Below are positions 1 through 8,408 of a stretch of DNA of 64,000 nucleotides, one piece after another (the first letter of the stretch is position 1; each line of letters starts with the position of its first letter). The position numbers and the translations under genes were made by a program. Where the stretch lies: positions 229,289 through 293,288 of the forward strand of contig CACCCN010000001.1 in the NCBI GenBank assembly GCA_902544525.1, written 5' to 3'. Under the pieces are notes generated by a model. It was not told where the DNA came from. It saw only the letters and a program-made list of their open reading frames with translations, and searched no databases. The stretch is from an uncultured Pelagibacteraceae bacterium (GTDB lineage Bacteria > Pseudomonadota > Alphaproteobacteria > Pelagibacterales > AG-422-B15).

Positions 1-913
1 TAGTAATTTCTACTTCAGGTAATTGCTCTAATGCATGAATTGAGTCAATGAGACCAGAACCAATGTGTTTTGGAAGGTCAATTTGAGATGGGTCACCATT
101 AACAACCATTCTTGAATTTTTTCCACACCTAGTTAAAAACATTTTAATTTGTGTACTTGTTGCATTTTGCGCCTCATCTAAAATTACGAAAGCATTACTA
201 AGAGTTCTTCCTCGCATAAAGGCTAATGGAGCAATTTCTATCATTGATGATTGAATTTTTCTCATTGCTTCATCCATTGGAAGTAGTTCATAAATTGCGT
301 CATAAAAAGGTCGAAGGTATGGATCTACTTTTTCTTTTATGTCGCCAGGCAAAAATCCAAGTTTTTCACCAGCCTCAACTGCAGGCCTTGACAAAATTAT
401 TCTATCATATTTTCCTTCTAATAATTGTGCTACCGCTGCAGCGACTGCGAGGTATGTTTTACCTGTACCTGCTGGTCCAATTCCAAAAACAATTTGTTTA
501 TTGTAAAGTGCTTCTAAGTATTCATTTTGTTTTATTGTTTTTGCAGTTACAGAAGATTTAGTTGTTTTAGCAATAGTAAAACTTTTTATATTTTTATTAT
601 CTAAATCATTATTTATCTGCATGTTTAATATCTCCTTAAATGTATTTTGATTTTTTTTTATTGGGTCTTTTAATTCTCTTGATAATTGAATTATAGAATT
701 TCTTACTATGTATCTTTCTTTTTTATTGCCAGTTATGATAACTATATTTCCTTTTTGTAGGACTTTAACTTTCAGTTTTTTTTCACAAAAATCTAAATTC
801 TCATTGTTAACGCCAAGTATTTCTACAATAAGGGAGTTTTCAAGGTTTACAACTGTTGAGCTGTTGTCTCCTATGAGAGCTTTTTCACTTTTTTTCTCTA
901 GAAAGTGGTTCAA
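1..913 (-). CDS. phoH: PhoH-family ATPase (C-terminus cut by window edge)
   Basis: PhoH-like P-loop NTPase, a family linked to RNA metabolism and stress. The reverse strand reads an N-terminal KH-like domain (about residues 15-75, ILGVNNENL then VKVLQKGNIVIITGN), then a Walker A motif GPAGTGKTYLAVA near residue 143 and the downstream signature MVVNGDPSQIDLP. The frame is still open at base 1, so the last tens of residues are missing. No ATG opens the full frame. A TTG at 911-913, just after an in-frame TAA, is the best full-length start and lies 14 bases after the miaB stop. An internal ATG at 620-622 has a strong AAGGAG 9 bases upstream and could give a shorter form. It follows miaB as in the common miaB-phoH-ybeY cluster. 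Family call sure; start uncertain. Confidence 0.9.
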   Translation of the reverse strand, partial: MNHFLEKKSEKALIGDNSSTVVNLENSLIVEILGVNNENLDFCEKKLKVKVLQKGNIVIITGNKKERYIVRNSIIQLSRELKDPIKKNQNTFKEILNMQINNDLDNKNIKSFTIAKTTKSSVTAKTIKQNEYLEALYNKQIVFGIGPAGTGKTYLAVAAAVAQLLEGKYDRIILSRPAVEAGEKLGFLPGDIKEKVDPYLRPFYDAIYELLPMDEAMRKIQSSMIEIAPLAFMRGRTLSNAFVILDEAQNATSTQIKMFLTRCGKNSRMVVNGDPSQIDLPKHIGSGLIDSIHALEQLPEVEIT

Positions 914-927
914 TTCTTAATATTCAT

Positions 928-2250
928 TTAATGAAATATAGTACCATATAAGCTCTTGTGGTTGCAAGTTTCAATTGAAATTGGAATGACATCTCCTATA
1001 GATACCCTCTTTGCCCTAACATATACTGGCTGTGAGTATATGCTTCTTCCAAAAAAATATTCTGGATTACTTTGGCTTTGATTTTCAATTAGCACATTTG
1101 TTATATTTTTATTACAAAATGATTTATTAAATTCAAGCTGAATATCTTCTAGTTTTTTTTGTAAAACATTTAAGCGTAATTTTTTTTCATCTTTTGGTGT
1201 ATGATCAGATATTTTTGCTGCCTTTGTTCCTGGTCGCTCACTATAAATAAACGAATATGATTGTTTAAATTTAACGTATTCAACTAAATCTAAAGTGGAC
1301 TCAAAGTCGTTATTTGTTTCTCCTGGAAAACCTACTATAAAATCTGATGAAATCTCAATATTAGGTTTATAGAATTTTAATTGATCAGTAATTTTCTTAT
1401 ATTCATCTACATTATACTTTCTATTCATTTTTTTTAGTATTTCATTCGATCCAGATTGAACAGGTAAATGTAAGAAAGGCATTAATTTTTCATTTGAACC
1501 ATGCAACTTGATTAACTCTAAATCCATATTATTCGGATGTGAAGTTGTATATCTTATTCTTTTAATATTATCTAGCTTACTCACCTCATCAATAAGTTTG
1601 GAAATATTATAAACTATATTTTTCTCATCTTTATAATTGTACGCATTTACATTTTGACCAAGTAATACTATTTCCTTGCTACCTCGATCTATTAAAGACT
1701 TTGACTCATCAATAATACTTTTAATTGATCTTGAATATTCTGGTCCTCTTGTAAATGGTACAACGCAAAAAGCGCAGAACTTATCGCATCCTTCTTGAAT
1801 TGTAACATATGAAGAAACTCCTTTTGGGCTTTTATCTTCATGAACAAAATCAAATTTTTCATTAATAATAAATTCTGTATTAATTTTTTTTTCTTTGTTT
1901 TTTTTATAAACATCAATCATCTTGGGTAATAAGTGATAGCTTTGTGGTCCTAATACAATATCTACATTTTTATTTTTTCTAAAAATTTCATCATTTTCAG
2001 CTTGGGCAACACATCCAACTAAGGCTATTGTTTTACTATCGTCCTTTTTGGTTACTCGCCCAATATCAGAATATACTTTTTGAGCTGCTTTTTCTCTTAT
2101 GTTACATGTATTAAAAACTATCAGATCAGCATTGCTAACATCACCAGTGTTCATATAGCCATCTTTTTGAAGGATTGATGCAATTTTTTCACTATCATAC
2201 TCATTCATTTGACAGCCATATGATTTTATAAAGAAAGATTTGTTTTCCAT
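928..2250 (-). CDS. miaB: tRNA-2-methylthio-N6-dimethylallyladenosine synthase MiaB
   Basis: Radical-SAM methylthiotransferase that adds the 2-methylthio group to i6A37 of tRNAs. The 440-residue protein has the N-terminal UPF0004 domain with cysteines for the auxiliary cluster (SYGCQMNEYDSE near residue 11, NTCNIREKA near 47, LVGCVAQ near 81), the radical-SAM motif CDKFCAFC near residue 156, and a C-terminal TRAM-like domain. I chose the ATG at 2250 (MENKSFF), 5 bases after the plsC stop; a longer frame to 2304 would overlap plsC and adds an unconserved leader. It is co-directional with plsC upstream and phoH downstream and probably in one operon with fur and tsaB. Confidence 0.95.
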   Translation of the reverse strand: MENKSFFIKSYGCQMNEYDSEKIASILQKDGYMNTGDVSNADLIVFNTCNIREKAAQKVYSDIGRVTKKDDSKTIALVGCVAQAENDEIFRKNKNVDIVLGPQSYHLLPKMIDVYKKNKEKKINTEFIINEKFDFVHEDKSPKGVSSYVTIQEGCDKFCAFCVVPFTRGPEYSRSIKSIIDESKSLIDRGSKEIVLLGQNVNAYNYKDEKNIVYNISKLIDEVSKLDNIKRIRYTTSHPNNMDLELIKLHGSNEKLMPFLHLPVQSGSNEILKKMNRKYNVDEYKKITDQLKFYKPNIEISSDFIVGFPGETNNDFESTLDLVEYVKFKQSYSFIYSERPGTKAAKISDHTPKDEKKLRLNVLQKKLEDIQLEFNKSFCNKNITNVLIENQSQSNPEYFFGRSIYSQPVYVRAKRVSIGDVIPISIETCNHKSLYGTIFH

Positions 2251-2255
2251 TTTGC

Positions 2256-3065
2256 CTAAGGATGAATTGTATTGGTTAAATTTACAAGAATTGTATTTTC
2301 GCAATGAGAACTTAATTTTTTTCTGTCTCCAAAATCTTTAAATGTCACAGCATTGCTTATATTAATATAAATACTAACGTTTCCAGATATTAAAAAATCA
2401 TACATCAATCTTAACATTGGATAGTCACCTATCCAAGCAACTTCTCTTCGAACGTTTATTCCCATAGGTAGACCATTTTTTTTTAGATAACACAACGTAA
2501 TGGGATAGACATTAATGAATTTTTCTTCTCTAGAATTTGGACATAAATATTTTGAATTAGCTGACTCAAAAAAGGATGATTTAAATTTTCTAATTGCACC
2601 TCCATCAGAAGTAGTTCCTTCTGGAAATAATATTAAATTCTCACCATTTAAAAGTTTTTTTGAAATATTATTTGAGTAATCTAATGACTTTGTTGCCTTT
2701 GAGTTATCTATAAAAAAAGTATTATTTAAAGATGCTAAAAAGCCAAATATACCCATTGCTTTAACTTCTTTTTTGGCAATAAATCTAGACTTAATCAAAG
2801 AACCAATTGCTACAATATCCATCCAAGATACATGGTTTGAAACATAGAGGCTTCCAACTTCACTTTTATTACTCAAATGCGCTTTGCTTTGTTGGTCTAA
2901 TTCAATCTTAATACCCAAAAAAAAATTTACTAATTTAAAAAATAAATATGGAACTAAGTATCTAAATTTTAAATTAAAAATATTTGAAACGATCTGAAAA
3001 GGCAAAATTAAAACAATTAATGCTAAAATGATTATTAGTTTAAATATTAAATTAATGGTTTTCAT
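2256..3065 (-). CDS. plsC: 1-acyl-sn-glycerol-3-phosphate acyltransferase family protein
   Basis: Membrane acyltransferase of the PlsC family, 269 residues. It has an N-terminal hydrophobic segment (about residues 5-28), the HX4D catalytic motif in NHVSWMD (near 78) and the FPEGTTSDG substrate motif (near 148). The family makes phosphatidic acid from lysophosphatidate. Some alphaproteobacterial members at this locus are annotated as lyso-ornithine lipid acyltransferase, so the exact acceptor is open. It sits between a Fur-family gene and miaB with short gaps, the usual alphaproteobacterial order. Confidence 0.85.
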   Translation of the reverse strand: MKTINLIFKLIIILALIVLILPFQIVSNIFNLKFRYLVPYLFFKLVNFFLGIKIELDQQSKAHLSNKSEVGSLYVSNHVSWMDIVAIGSLIKSRFIAKKEVKAMGIFGFLASLNNTFFIDNSKATKSLDYSNNISKKLLNGENLILFPEGTTSDGGAIRKFKSSFFESANSKYLCPNSREEKFINVYPITLCYLKKNGLPMGINVRREVAWIGDYPMLRLMYDFLISGNVSIYINISNAVTFKDFGDRKKLSSHCENTILVNLTNTIHP

Positions 3066-3087
3066 TTTTTAAATAAAAATTAATATA

Positions 3088-3510
3088 TTATTTATTAATT
3101 TTTTTCCCATATAATTCGAGTCTATGGTCCACTAATTCAAATCCCAGCTCCTCAGCAATTCTTTTTTGAATTGTTTCAATTTCAGAATTTGAAAACTCAT
3201 AAACATCACCACTTTCAATGTCAATAAGGTGATCATGATGGTTTGACTCTTGAATAGGTTCATATCTGGATCTTCCATCTTTAAAATCATGTTTTTCAAT
3301 TACACCATATTCCTCAAATAATTTTACTGTTCTGTAGACGGTGGCAATGCTTATGTTGCTATCTTTTTCAGATGCCTTCATATATATTAAATTTACATCT
3401 GGATGCCCAGCTGGGTGACCGCCTAATTCAGTTATTATGTCAGCGATTATACTTCGCTGGCCTGTCATTCGAAGACCTTTTTCTTGGCATATTTTTTTTA
3501 AATCAATCAT
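3088..3510 (-). CDS. fur: Fur-family metal-responsive transcriptional regulator
   Basis: A 140-residue Fur/Mur-type repressor. The winged helix covers about residues 1-80 (LRMTGQR, ISIATVYRTVKLFEEYGVI), and the dimerisation/metal half has HHDHLIDIESG near residue 91. The C-terminal CXXC zinc motif of E. coli Fur is absent, as is common in alphaproteobacterial Fur/Mur. In this class the protein may respond to manganese or iron; sequence alone does not decide. It starts 2 bases after the tsaB stop, so the two are surely co-transcribed. In relatives rimI often lies between them; it is missing here. Confidence 0.88.
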   Translation of the reverse strand: MIDLKKICQEKGLRMTGQRSIIADIITELGGHPAGHPDVNLIYMKASEKDSNISIATVYRTVKLFEEYGVIEKHDFKDGRSRYEPIQESNHHDHLIDIESGDVYEFSNSEIETIQKRIAEELGFELVDHRLELYGKKINK

Positions 3511-3512
3511 AA

Positions 3513-4133
3513 CTAAAAAGTTTTAACATAAATTGGCGCGGGAATACATTTCTTTTCTGATAAATTAATCAAATCCCTATAAGTTTTATTAAATAAATCG
3601 TTAATAGTAATTATTTCTTCTTTTTCATTCACTTTTCTAGATATATTTTTTTCCGAAATGTTATCTAAAAAGACTAGATCAGCATTTTTACTTTTATATT
3701 TTGGATTAGCGCCGTATGACCTTAAAATTATCTTAGATACTTTGCCAGATTTACTAACATTTTGTGCAAAATAATTGTTTTTATTTAATTTAATAAAAAA
3801 TTTAAGATTTTTTTTAGGTTTAGTTTTTAGATAGTTCATTCGTAATAATTCAAATAATGATATCCCACAAACTGGAAGTTCTAATGATAAACCCAAAACT
3901 TTTGCCGCGGTGATTCCGGTTCTAATGCCCGTAAAGCTTCCCGGCCCATTAATTACAATTATTTTTGATAAATTTTGATAATCTTTTTTAATACTGTCTA
4001 AAAGTATTTTTATTTCTACCGTTAATCTCTCTGATACTCTTTTAAGTCTTGGTTTGCTTTTATTGGCAACTATATGTTGTTTGTTACCAATAATAATTCT
4101 TAATCCTTTTGAACAGTCTATTAGTAATATCAT
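3513..4133 (-). CDS. tsaB: tRNA threonylcarbamoyladenosine biosynthesis protein TsaB
   Basis: TsaB (YeaZ) is the partner that supports TsaD in making t6A37 of tRNA. The 206-residue protein shows the ASKHA-type start (ILLIDCSKGL) and the diagnostic stretch INGPGSFTGIRTGIT near residues 61-75, followed by AAKVLGLSLELPVCGISLFELL. The C-terminal half is lysine- and asparagine-rich and poorly conserved, as usual in TsaB. It is the first gene of the minus cluster tsaB-fur-plsC-miaB-phoH and is divergent from the deacetylase gene at 4198, with 64 bases for both promoters. Confidence 0.88.
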   Translation of the reverse strand: MILLIDCSKGLRIIIGNKQHIVANKSKPRLKRVSERLTVEIKILLDSIKKDYQNLSKIIVINGPGSFTGIRTGITAAKVLGLSLELPVCGISLFELLRMNYLKTKPKKNLKFFIKLNKNNYFAQNVSKSGKVSKIILRSYGANPKYKSKNADLVFLDNISEKNISRKVNEKEEIITINDLFNKTYRDLINLSEKKCIPAPIYVKTF

Positions 4134-4197
4134 GTGTTTGATTATCTTTATATAAAGGGTTAATCTTAATTAATTTTCAAATTCATTATTTAAATAT

Positions 4198-5235
4198 ATG
4201 CAATTATATAAATTTAAAATTATCTTGCTATATATCTTTTTAATCAATTCACTCCTTTCTAGTGCTTTGGTTGCTCAATCGATAGATCATAATGGTGCCA
4301 ATGTCTTTATGTATCACCGCTTCGATGAACCAAAGTACCCATCTACCAATATTAATACCGAAGTATTAAAACAACATTTAGAATATTTAATTCAAAATGA
4401 ATTTAATATTGTAAGTATTAATGAAATCTTAAATAAAAAAAATTTAAAAGATCCATTCCTAACAAAAACAACTGCCTTTACTGTCGATGATGCATTTCTC
4501 TCTTTTTTTGAAAATGGTTGGCCAATATTTAAAAAGTATAATATTCCGGTTACCCTTTTTGTATCTACCGATGTCGTTGAAGAAAATCATTGGAACTATA
4601 TGAGTTGGGACCAACTTAGACAATTTATTAAAGAAGGTGGTTCAGTGGGTTTACATAGTGCGTCTCACGGACATTTACCACAATATGACATTAATGAAAT
4701 AGAAATAGATCTGATTCAGTCTATTAAATTAATAGAAAAAGAACTAGGACTTAATCCAAAAGTATTTGCTTATCCTTATGGAGAAGCTAGCAATGAAATA
4801 ATTGAATTGCTCAAAAAGCTCAATATTAATTATGCTTTTGGACAACATTCAGGAATAATTCATCATCAAACCAATTCATATTACATGCCAAGATTTGCTT
4901 TAAACGAAAACTATGGTAAGTTAGATAGATTTATTTTTTCAGCAAAAGCAAAGCCTTTAATTATAAATAATTTTTATCCTAGTGAAATTTTTTTGAGAAA
5001 AAATAAGCAGCCTAAAATCCAATTTGACGTGTTATCAGACATTGGAGAAAATCAAATAAATTGCTATGATAATAGTGGCGGAAGCTGGAAGGATACCAAG
5101 ATTACCGCAGATAATGAAATGAGAATAACTTTAGAACTAAATGATCCTTTTTTGAGCGGTAGAGGAAGAGTTAACTGTACTGCAAAAAATAATAGTGAAT
5201 GGCTTTGGTTTGGTTATCAATTTACTGTTGAGTAA
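4198..5235 (+). CDS. Secreted polysaccharide deacetylase (NodB-fold)
   Basis: Probable carbohydrate esterase family 4 enzyme, 345 residues, with an N-terminal signal peptide (hydrophobic about residues 8-25). Catalytic motif 1 reads FTVDDAF near residue 97, a variant of TFDDG that keeps both aspartates. Motif 2 is HSASHGH near residue 155, with the two metal-binding histidines. FAYPYGEA near residue 197 is the third motif. After about residue 265 there is a C-terminal beta-rich extension with two cysteines. Substrate unknown; peptidoglycan or exopolysaccharide is likely. It is convergent with the Bax-like gene and overlaps its end by 14 bases. Both act on cell-wall-type glycans, so the pairing may be functional. 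Confidence 0.82.
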   Translation: MQLYKFKIILLYIFLINSLLSSALVAQSIDHNGANVFMYHRFDEPKYPSTNINTEVLKQHLEYLIQNEFNIVSINEILNKKNLKDPFLTKTTAFTVDDAFLSFFENGWPIFKKYNIPVTLFVSTDVVEENHWNYMSWDQLRQFIKEGGSVGLHSASHGHLPQYDINEIEIDLIQSIKLIEKELGLNPKVFAYPYGEASNEIIELLKKLNINYAFGQHSGIIHHQTNSYYMPRFALNENYGKLDRFIFSAKAKPLIINNFYPSEIFLRKNKQPKIQFDVLSDIGENQINCYDNSGGSWKDTKITADNEMRITLELNDPFLSGRGRVNCTAKNNSEWLWFGYQFTVE

Positions 5236-6265
5236 AATTCAAAGTTGCAACTTCATATGGAGCTATATAAATTTTAACTTCATCAAAATCTTTTAATTTA
5301 TTTTTAACTATAATTTTCTCTAAAATATTTGAATAATTTTCATTCTCTGCATACTTAACTAAAAATTTTAGAAGCCTTAAGGAATCAAGTGCATCATCAT
5401 TAGATTTAAACTCGTTTCGGAATTTTCTAAAATCTAAATAATTATTATTTGTGTTCAAATTTTTCATGTATGATGCTACTGAGTCACTTAGACTGTCAAA
5501 AGCTTTAATTTCATAAGTTTCCTCTATATCTCTTTCAATTGGAACAATACCACTTCCTTTATTCCAACTCCACTGACCAAAAAGAGCATTACCTTCAGTT
5601 ACAAATCTAGAAGTTCCCCAGCCACTTTCAATTGCAGCCTGAGCCAGGGCGATAGACACAGGAACTGTATCTACCCTTAGCAATAAATCAGTAGTGTTAT
5701 GGTTTTTAACTTTATAATTAACATATTGTTTTTTTAACCAAAGAGCTTCACTTCTTTTGATATAATTAACTGAGCTACTTTGTATTTTGAGAATTCTATT
5801 ACGAGTGTCTAAAATTTTATTATTTTCTCTTATTATTAGAGGTAATAGAGATTTAATAAATAAAGATTTTTTTACTTTAGTTGAATTAATTTCGTTAAAG
5901 TCATTTGGAAACTTATCGATGGTAATATCTGGCACTTGTTTCATTTTTCTAACTGAGTCAATTAAGTAAGCATGTTTTTGAAAAATGTTACTTAAATCTT
6001 TTGTGCTAAGATTATTTTTTCCGGTATTAATCTTTAATTGTTGAATTGAGTTAAAGCTTGGTTCTTTCAACTCAATAAATGAGTCTTCTTTATTTTGAGA
6101 ATCAATCGAAATATTTGAAAAGTCTTTATTTGAAACAAAATATTTAAAATTAATAGAAAGTAACATGACACATAAAATTAAAAATACTGATATGCCGTAA
6201 AAAATATATCCAGATTTATATATATACTGATTACTTATACTAAATTTGTTAATTAAGTTATTCAT
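5222..6265 (-). CDS. Bax-like glucosaminidase (peptidoglycan hydrolase)
   Basis: 347-residue inner-membrane-anchored protein with one N-terminal transmembrane segment (about residues 20-42) and a C-terminal glucosaminidase domain (about 195-340). The motif ALAQAAIESGWGTSRF near residue 208 carries the catalytic glutamate, followed by GNALFGQWSW. It resembles E. coli Bax and would cleave beta-N-acetylglucosaminyl bonds in peptidoglycan. The middle region is lysine/asparagine-rich. Its start is 3 bases after the nfu stop, so it likely shares that promoter. The 3' end overlaps the convergent deacetylase gene by 14 bases. Confidence 0.82.
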   Translation of the reverse strand: MNNLINKFSISNQYIYKSGYIFYGISVFLILCVMLLSINFKYFVSNKDFSNISIDSQNKEDSFIELKEPSFNSIQQLKINTGKNNLSTKDLSNIFQKHAYLIDSVRKMKQVPDITIDKFPNDFNEINSTKVKKSLFIKSLLPLIIRENNKILDTRNRILKIQSSSVNYIKRSEALWLKKQYVNYKVKNHNTTDLLLRVDTVPVSIALAQAAIESGWGTSRFVTEGNALFGQWSWNKGSGIVPIERDIEETYEIKAFDSLSDSVASYMKNLNTNNNYLDFRKFRNEFKSNDDALDSLRLLKFLVKYAENENYSNILEKIIVKNKLKDFDEVKIYIAPYEVATLNFTQQ

Positions 6266-6268
6266 AAT

Positions 6269-6829
6269 CTAGACCTGCTGTTGAACAGATTTAACTTCTC
6301 TCACATAGTGCTTCAGTAAGTTTTCAATTCCAGATTTTAATGTCATTGTTGAGCTTGGACATCCAACACAGCTTCCTTGCAGAGTTAAATACACAACGCC
6401 ATCTTGAAATTTATTAAACTCAACATCGCCGCCATCTTGTGCAACAGCTGGCTTGATTTTCGTATCCAGAAGCTGTTGAATCTGAGAAACAACTTCTTGA
6501 TCTTCTGGATCAAACTCAGTTTGATTTACTAAATTAGTTTTATCATCAGTTTTAAGTACCGGTTTACCTGAACTGAGATAATCTGCAATTTTTGTTAATA
6601 TAGGCGCTTTAAGTTGGTCCCATTCAAATTTATCTTTGTTGACACTTATAAAATTTAGTCCGAAAAAAATGGACTCAACGCCATCAATATTTAGAAGCTG
6701 AGCAGCTAGTTCTGAATTTTCGCAGTCGTCTATTGAGTTAAATTCAAAAGTTCGCTCTGCAGCTATTTCCTGTTCCAATATAAACTTTAATGAATTTGGA
6801 TTTGGTGTAGATTCGGTTTGTATGAACAT
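6269..6829 (-). CDS. nfuA: Nfu-type iron-sulfur cluster scaffold protein
   Basis: 186-residue Nfu protein. The N-terminal Nfu domain starts with the classic MFIQTESTPNPNSLKF. The C-terminal NifU-like domain (about residues 110-180) carries the cluster-binding CVGCPSS motif near residue 154. It receives and delivers Fe-S clusters, for example to aconitase or lipoyl synthase. The domain order fits alphaproteobacterial and mitochondrial Nfu1. It is followed by the Bax-like gene after 3 bases; upstream is a 98-base gap that probably holds its promoter. Confidence 0.92.
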   Translation of the reverse strand: MFIQTESTPNPNSLKFILEQEIAAERTFEFNSIDDCENSELAAQLLNIDGVESIFFGLNFISVNKDKFEWDQLKAPILTKIADYLSSGKPVLKTDDKTNLVNQTEFDPEDQEVVSQIQQLLDTKIKPAVAQDGGDVEFNKFQDGVVYLTLQGSCVGCPSSTMTLKSGIENLLKHYVREVKSVQQQV

Positions 6830-6927
6830 AATAAATTTGCTTGTTTTGGGATATATATTTTAGAAATAGGTTGATTTGAATAAATAGAACAAAAAAAAAT
6901 TTAAACTATTGATATTATTAATTATTT

Positions 6928-7404
6928 TTATTGCGCTCTTGAGGCTAAATCATCAATTTCTTCACTCGTTAGCCCCCCGGGAATCACTACCGTTGGTATA
7001 GGCAATTTGCCAGATCTTTGCCCTGCAAGGAGAGAAACTAATGGTCCAGGATTATCTTCGCCTGAGGCTGCTAAAACTAGAAATCTAATTTTTTTGTCCT
7101 CGTTAATGTAATTAATTATTTCTTCGCTAACAACGCCTTCCTTAATAACTATTTCAGGAGTTTGACCAGATATATTAAATGCAATTTCAGACCATTCTTG
7201 TAATTTTTTTTCTGCTTCCGCTCTAGCTTCCTGATGAATAATGTCTTCAACAGATTTCCATTGCTGTGTATCAGCATATTCAATAACACTAAGAAGCACT
7301 AACCCGCCTTTAGTATTTGATGCACGTTGAGCTGCAAATTGAACTGCTGTCTTTAACTCATCAGTATCATCAACTATCACTAAAAATTTTGATCTGTGCA
7401 TCAT
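6928..7404 (-). CDS. Universal stress protein (UspA family)
   Basis: 158-residue single UspA domain: a start like FLVIVDDTDELKTAVQFA and a glycine-rich nucleotide-binding tail region. The C-terminal half reads FLVLAASGEDNPGP then PTVVIPGGL. The start overlaps the trpS stop by 4 bases, so it is translationally coupled to trpS. This trpS-uspA-nfu order is common in Alphaproteobacteria. The precise role is unknown; the family is a cytoplasmic stress factor. Confidence 0.88.
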   Translation of the reverse strand: MMHRSKFLVIVDDTDELKTAVQFAAQRASNTKGGLVLLSVIEYADTQQWKSVEDIIHQEARAEAEKKLQEWSEIAFNISGQTPEIVIKEGVVSEEIINYINEDKKIRFLVLAASGEDNPGPLVSLLAGQRSGKLPIPTVVIPGGLTSEEIDDLASRAQ

Positions 7405-8408
7405 TGTTTTACAAATCCAATTATATCATAAACATCTTTTAATACTATTGCGGACTTTTCTCTTGCTTTCATAGCACCTTCGTACATTATTTGATTTAAA
7501 TATTTCTTATCCTGCATTAGCTTTGTAACTTCATTTCCTATTGGGCAAACCTTTTCTATTAAGGCATCCGATAAATCACTTTTAAAATTTGAAAAATTTT
7601 GTCCAGCATATTTTGATAATAATTCAGATTTAGTCAATCCAGTTACTCCAACAAAAATATTAAATAAGTTGCTCACTTCCGGTATTTTATTTATTTGATC
7701 ATCAGAAATTGGAATTGTTGTATCAGCTGTTTTTGATTTCTTTATTTTTTTTACAATAGTGTCTTGATCATCTTTTAAATTTATTCTTGAGTAATCAGAA
7801 GGGTCAGATTTACTCATTTTCGAATTTCCATCCCTTAAAGACATAACTCTAGATATATCTTTTTCTATGTAAGGTTCGGGTAAAGGAAAAAAATTTTCTG
7901 ATTTATAATCATTGTTAAATTTTTGCGCAATATCCCTAGTTAATTCTAAATGCTGCTTTTGATCACTTCCAACAGGTACATGGGTTGCCTTATAAAGTAG
8001 TATATCTGCAGCCATCAGGGTTGGATAAGTGAATAAACCTGAGCTCATATTTTCAGAATTTTTACCAGATTTTTCTTTGAATTGTGTCATTCTATTGAGC
8101 CATCCCACTCTACATATACAATTTAAAATCCAAGCTAACTCAGCATGTCCAGGGACTTGGCTTTGGTTAAATATAATACTTTTTTTTGGATCAATACCAC
8201 ACGCTAAATATGCGGCTGTTGTTTCGTATGTGTTGTTTCTAAGTTCAAGCGGATCTTGGAAAATAGTAATTGCATGAAGATCTACGACACAGAATAGACA
8301 ATCGTTTTCATTTTGCATTTTTGCAAAGTTTTTTATAGCACCAAGGTAGTTTCCTAAGTGTAAATCTCCAGTAGGCTGAACGCCTGATAAGACGGTTTTT
8401 TTATTCAT
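7401..8408 (-). CDS. trpS: Tryptophanyl-tRNA synthetase
   Basis: Class I aminoacyl-tRNA synthetase charging tRNA-Trp, 335 residues, the usual length. The HIGH-type motif is TGDLHLGNYLGA near residue 13, and KMSKSDPSD near residue 198 is the KMSKS loop. GSDQKQHLELTRDIA near 147 is typical of TrpS. The 5' end overlaps the murJ stop by 8 bases and the 3' end overlaps uspA by 4, consistent with one transcript. Confidence 0.97.
   Translation of the reverse strand: MNKKTVLSGVQPTGDLHLGNYLGAIKNFAKMQNENDCLFCVVDLHAITIFQDPLELRNNTYETTAAYLACGIDPKKSIIFNQSQVPGHAELAWILNCICRVGWLNRMTQFKEKSGKNSENMSSGLFTYPTLMAADILLYKATHVPVGSDQKQHLELTRDIAQKFNNDYKSENFFPLPEPYIEKDISRVMSLRDGNSKMSKSDPSDYSRINLKDDQDTIVKKIKKSKTADTTIPISDDQINKIPEVSNLFNIFVGVTGLTKSELLSKYAGQNFSNFKSDLSDALIEKVCPIGNEVTKLMQDKKYLNQIMYEGAMKAREKSAIVLKDVYDIIGFVKQ

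Noticed and set aside
226-920. Plus-strand reading frames over the phoH region
   Set aside because: They are antisense shadows; the minus strand gives an unmistakable PhoH with Walker A and conserved motifs.
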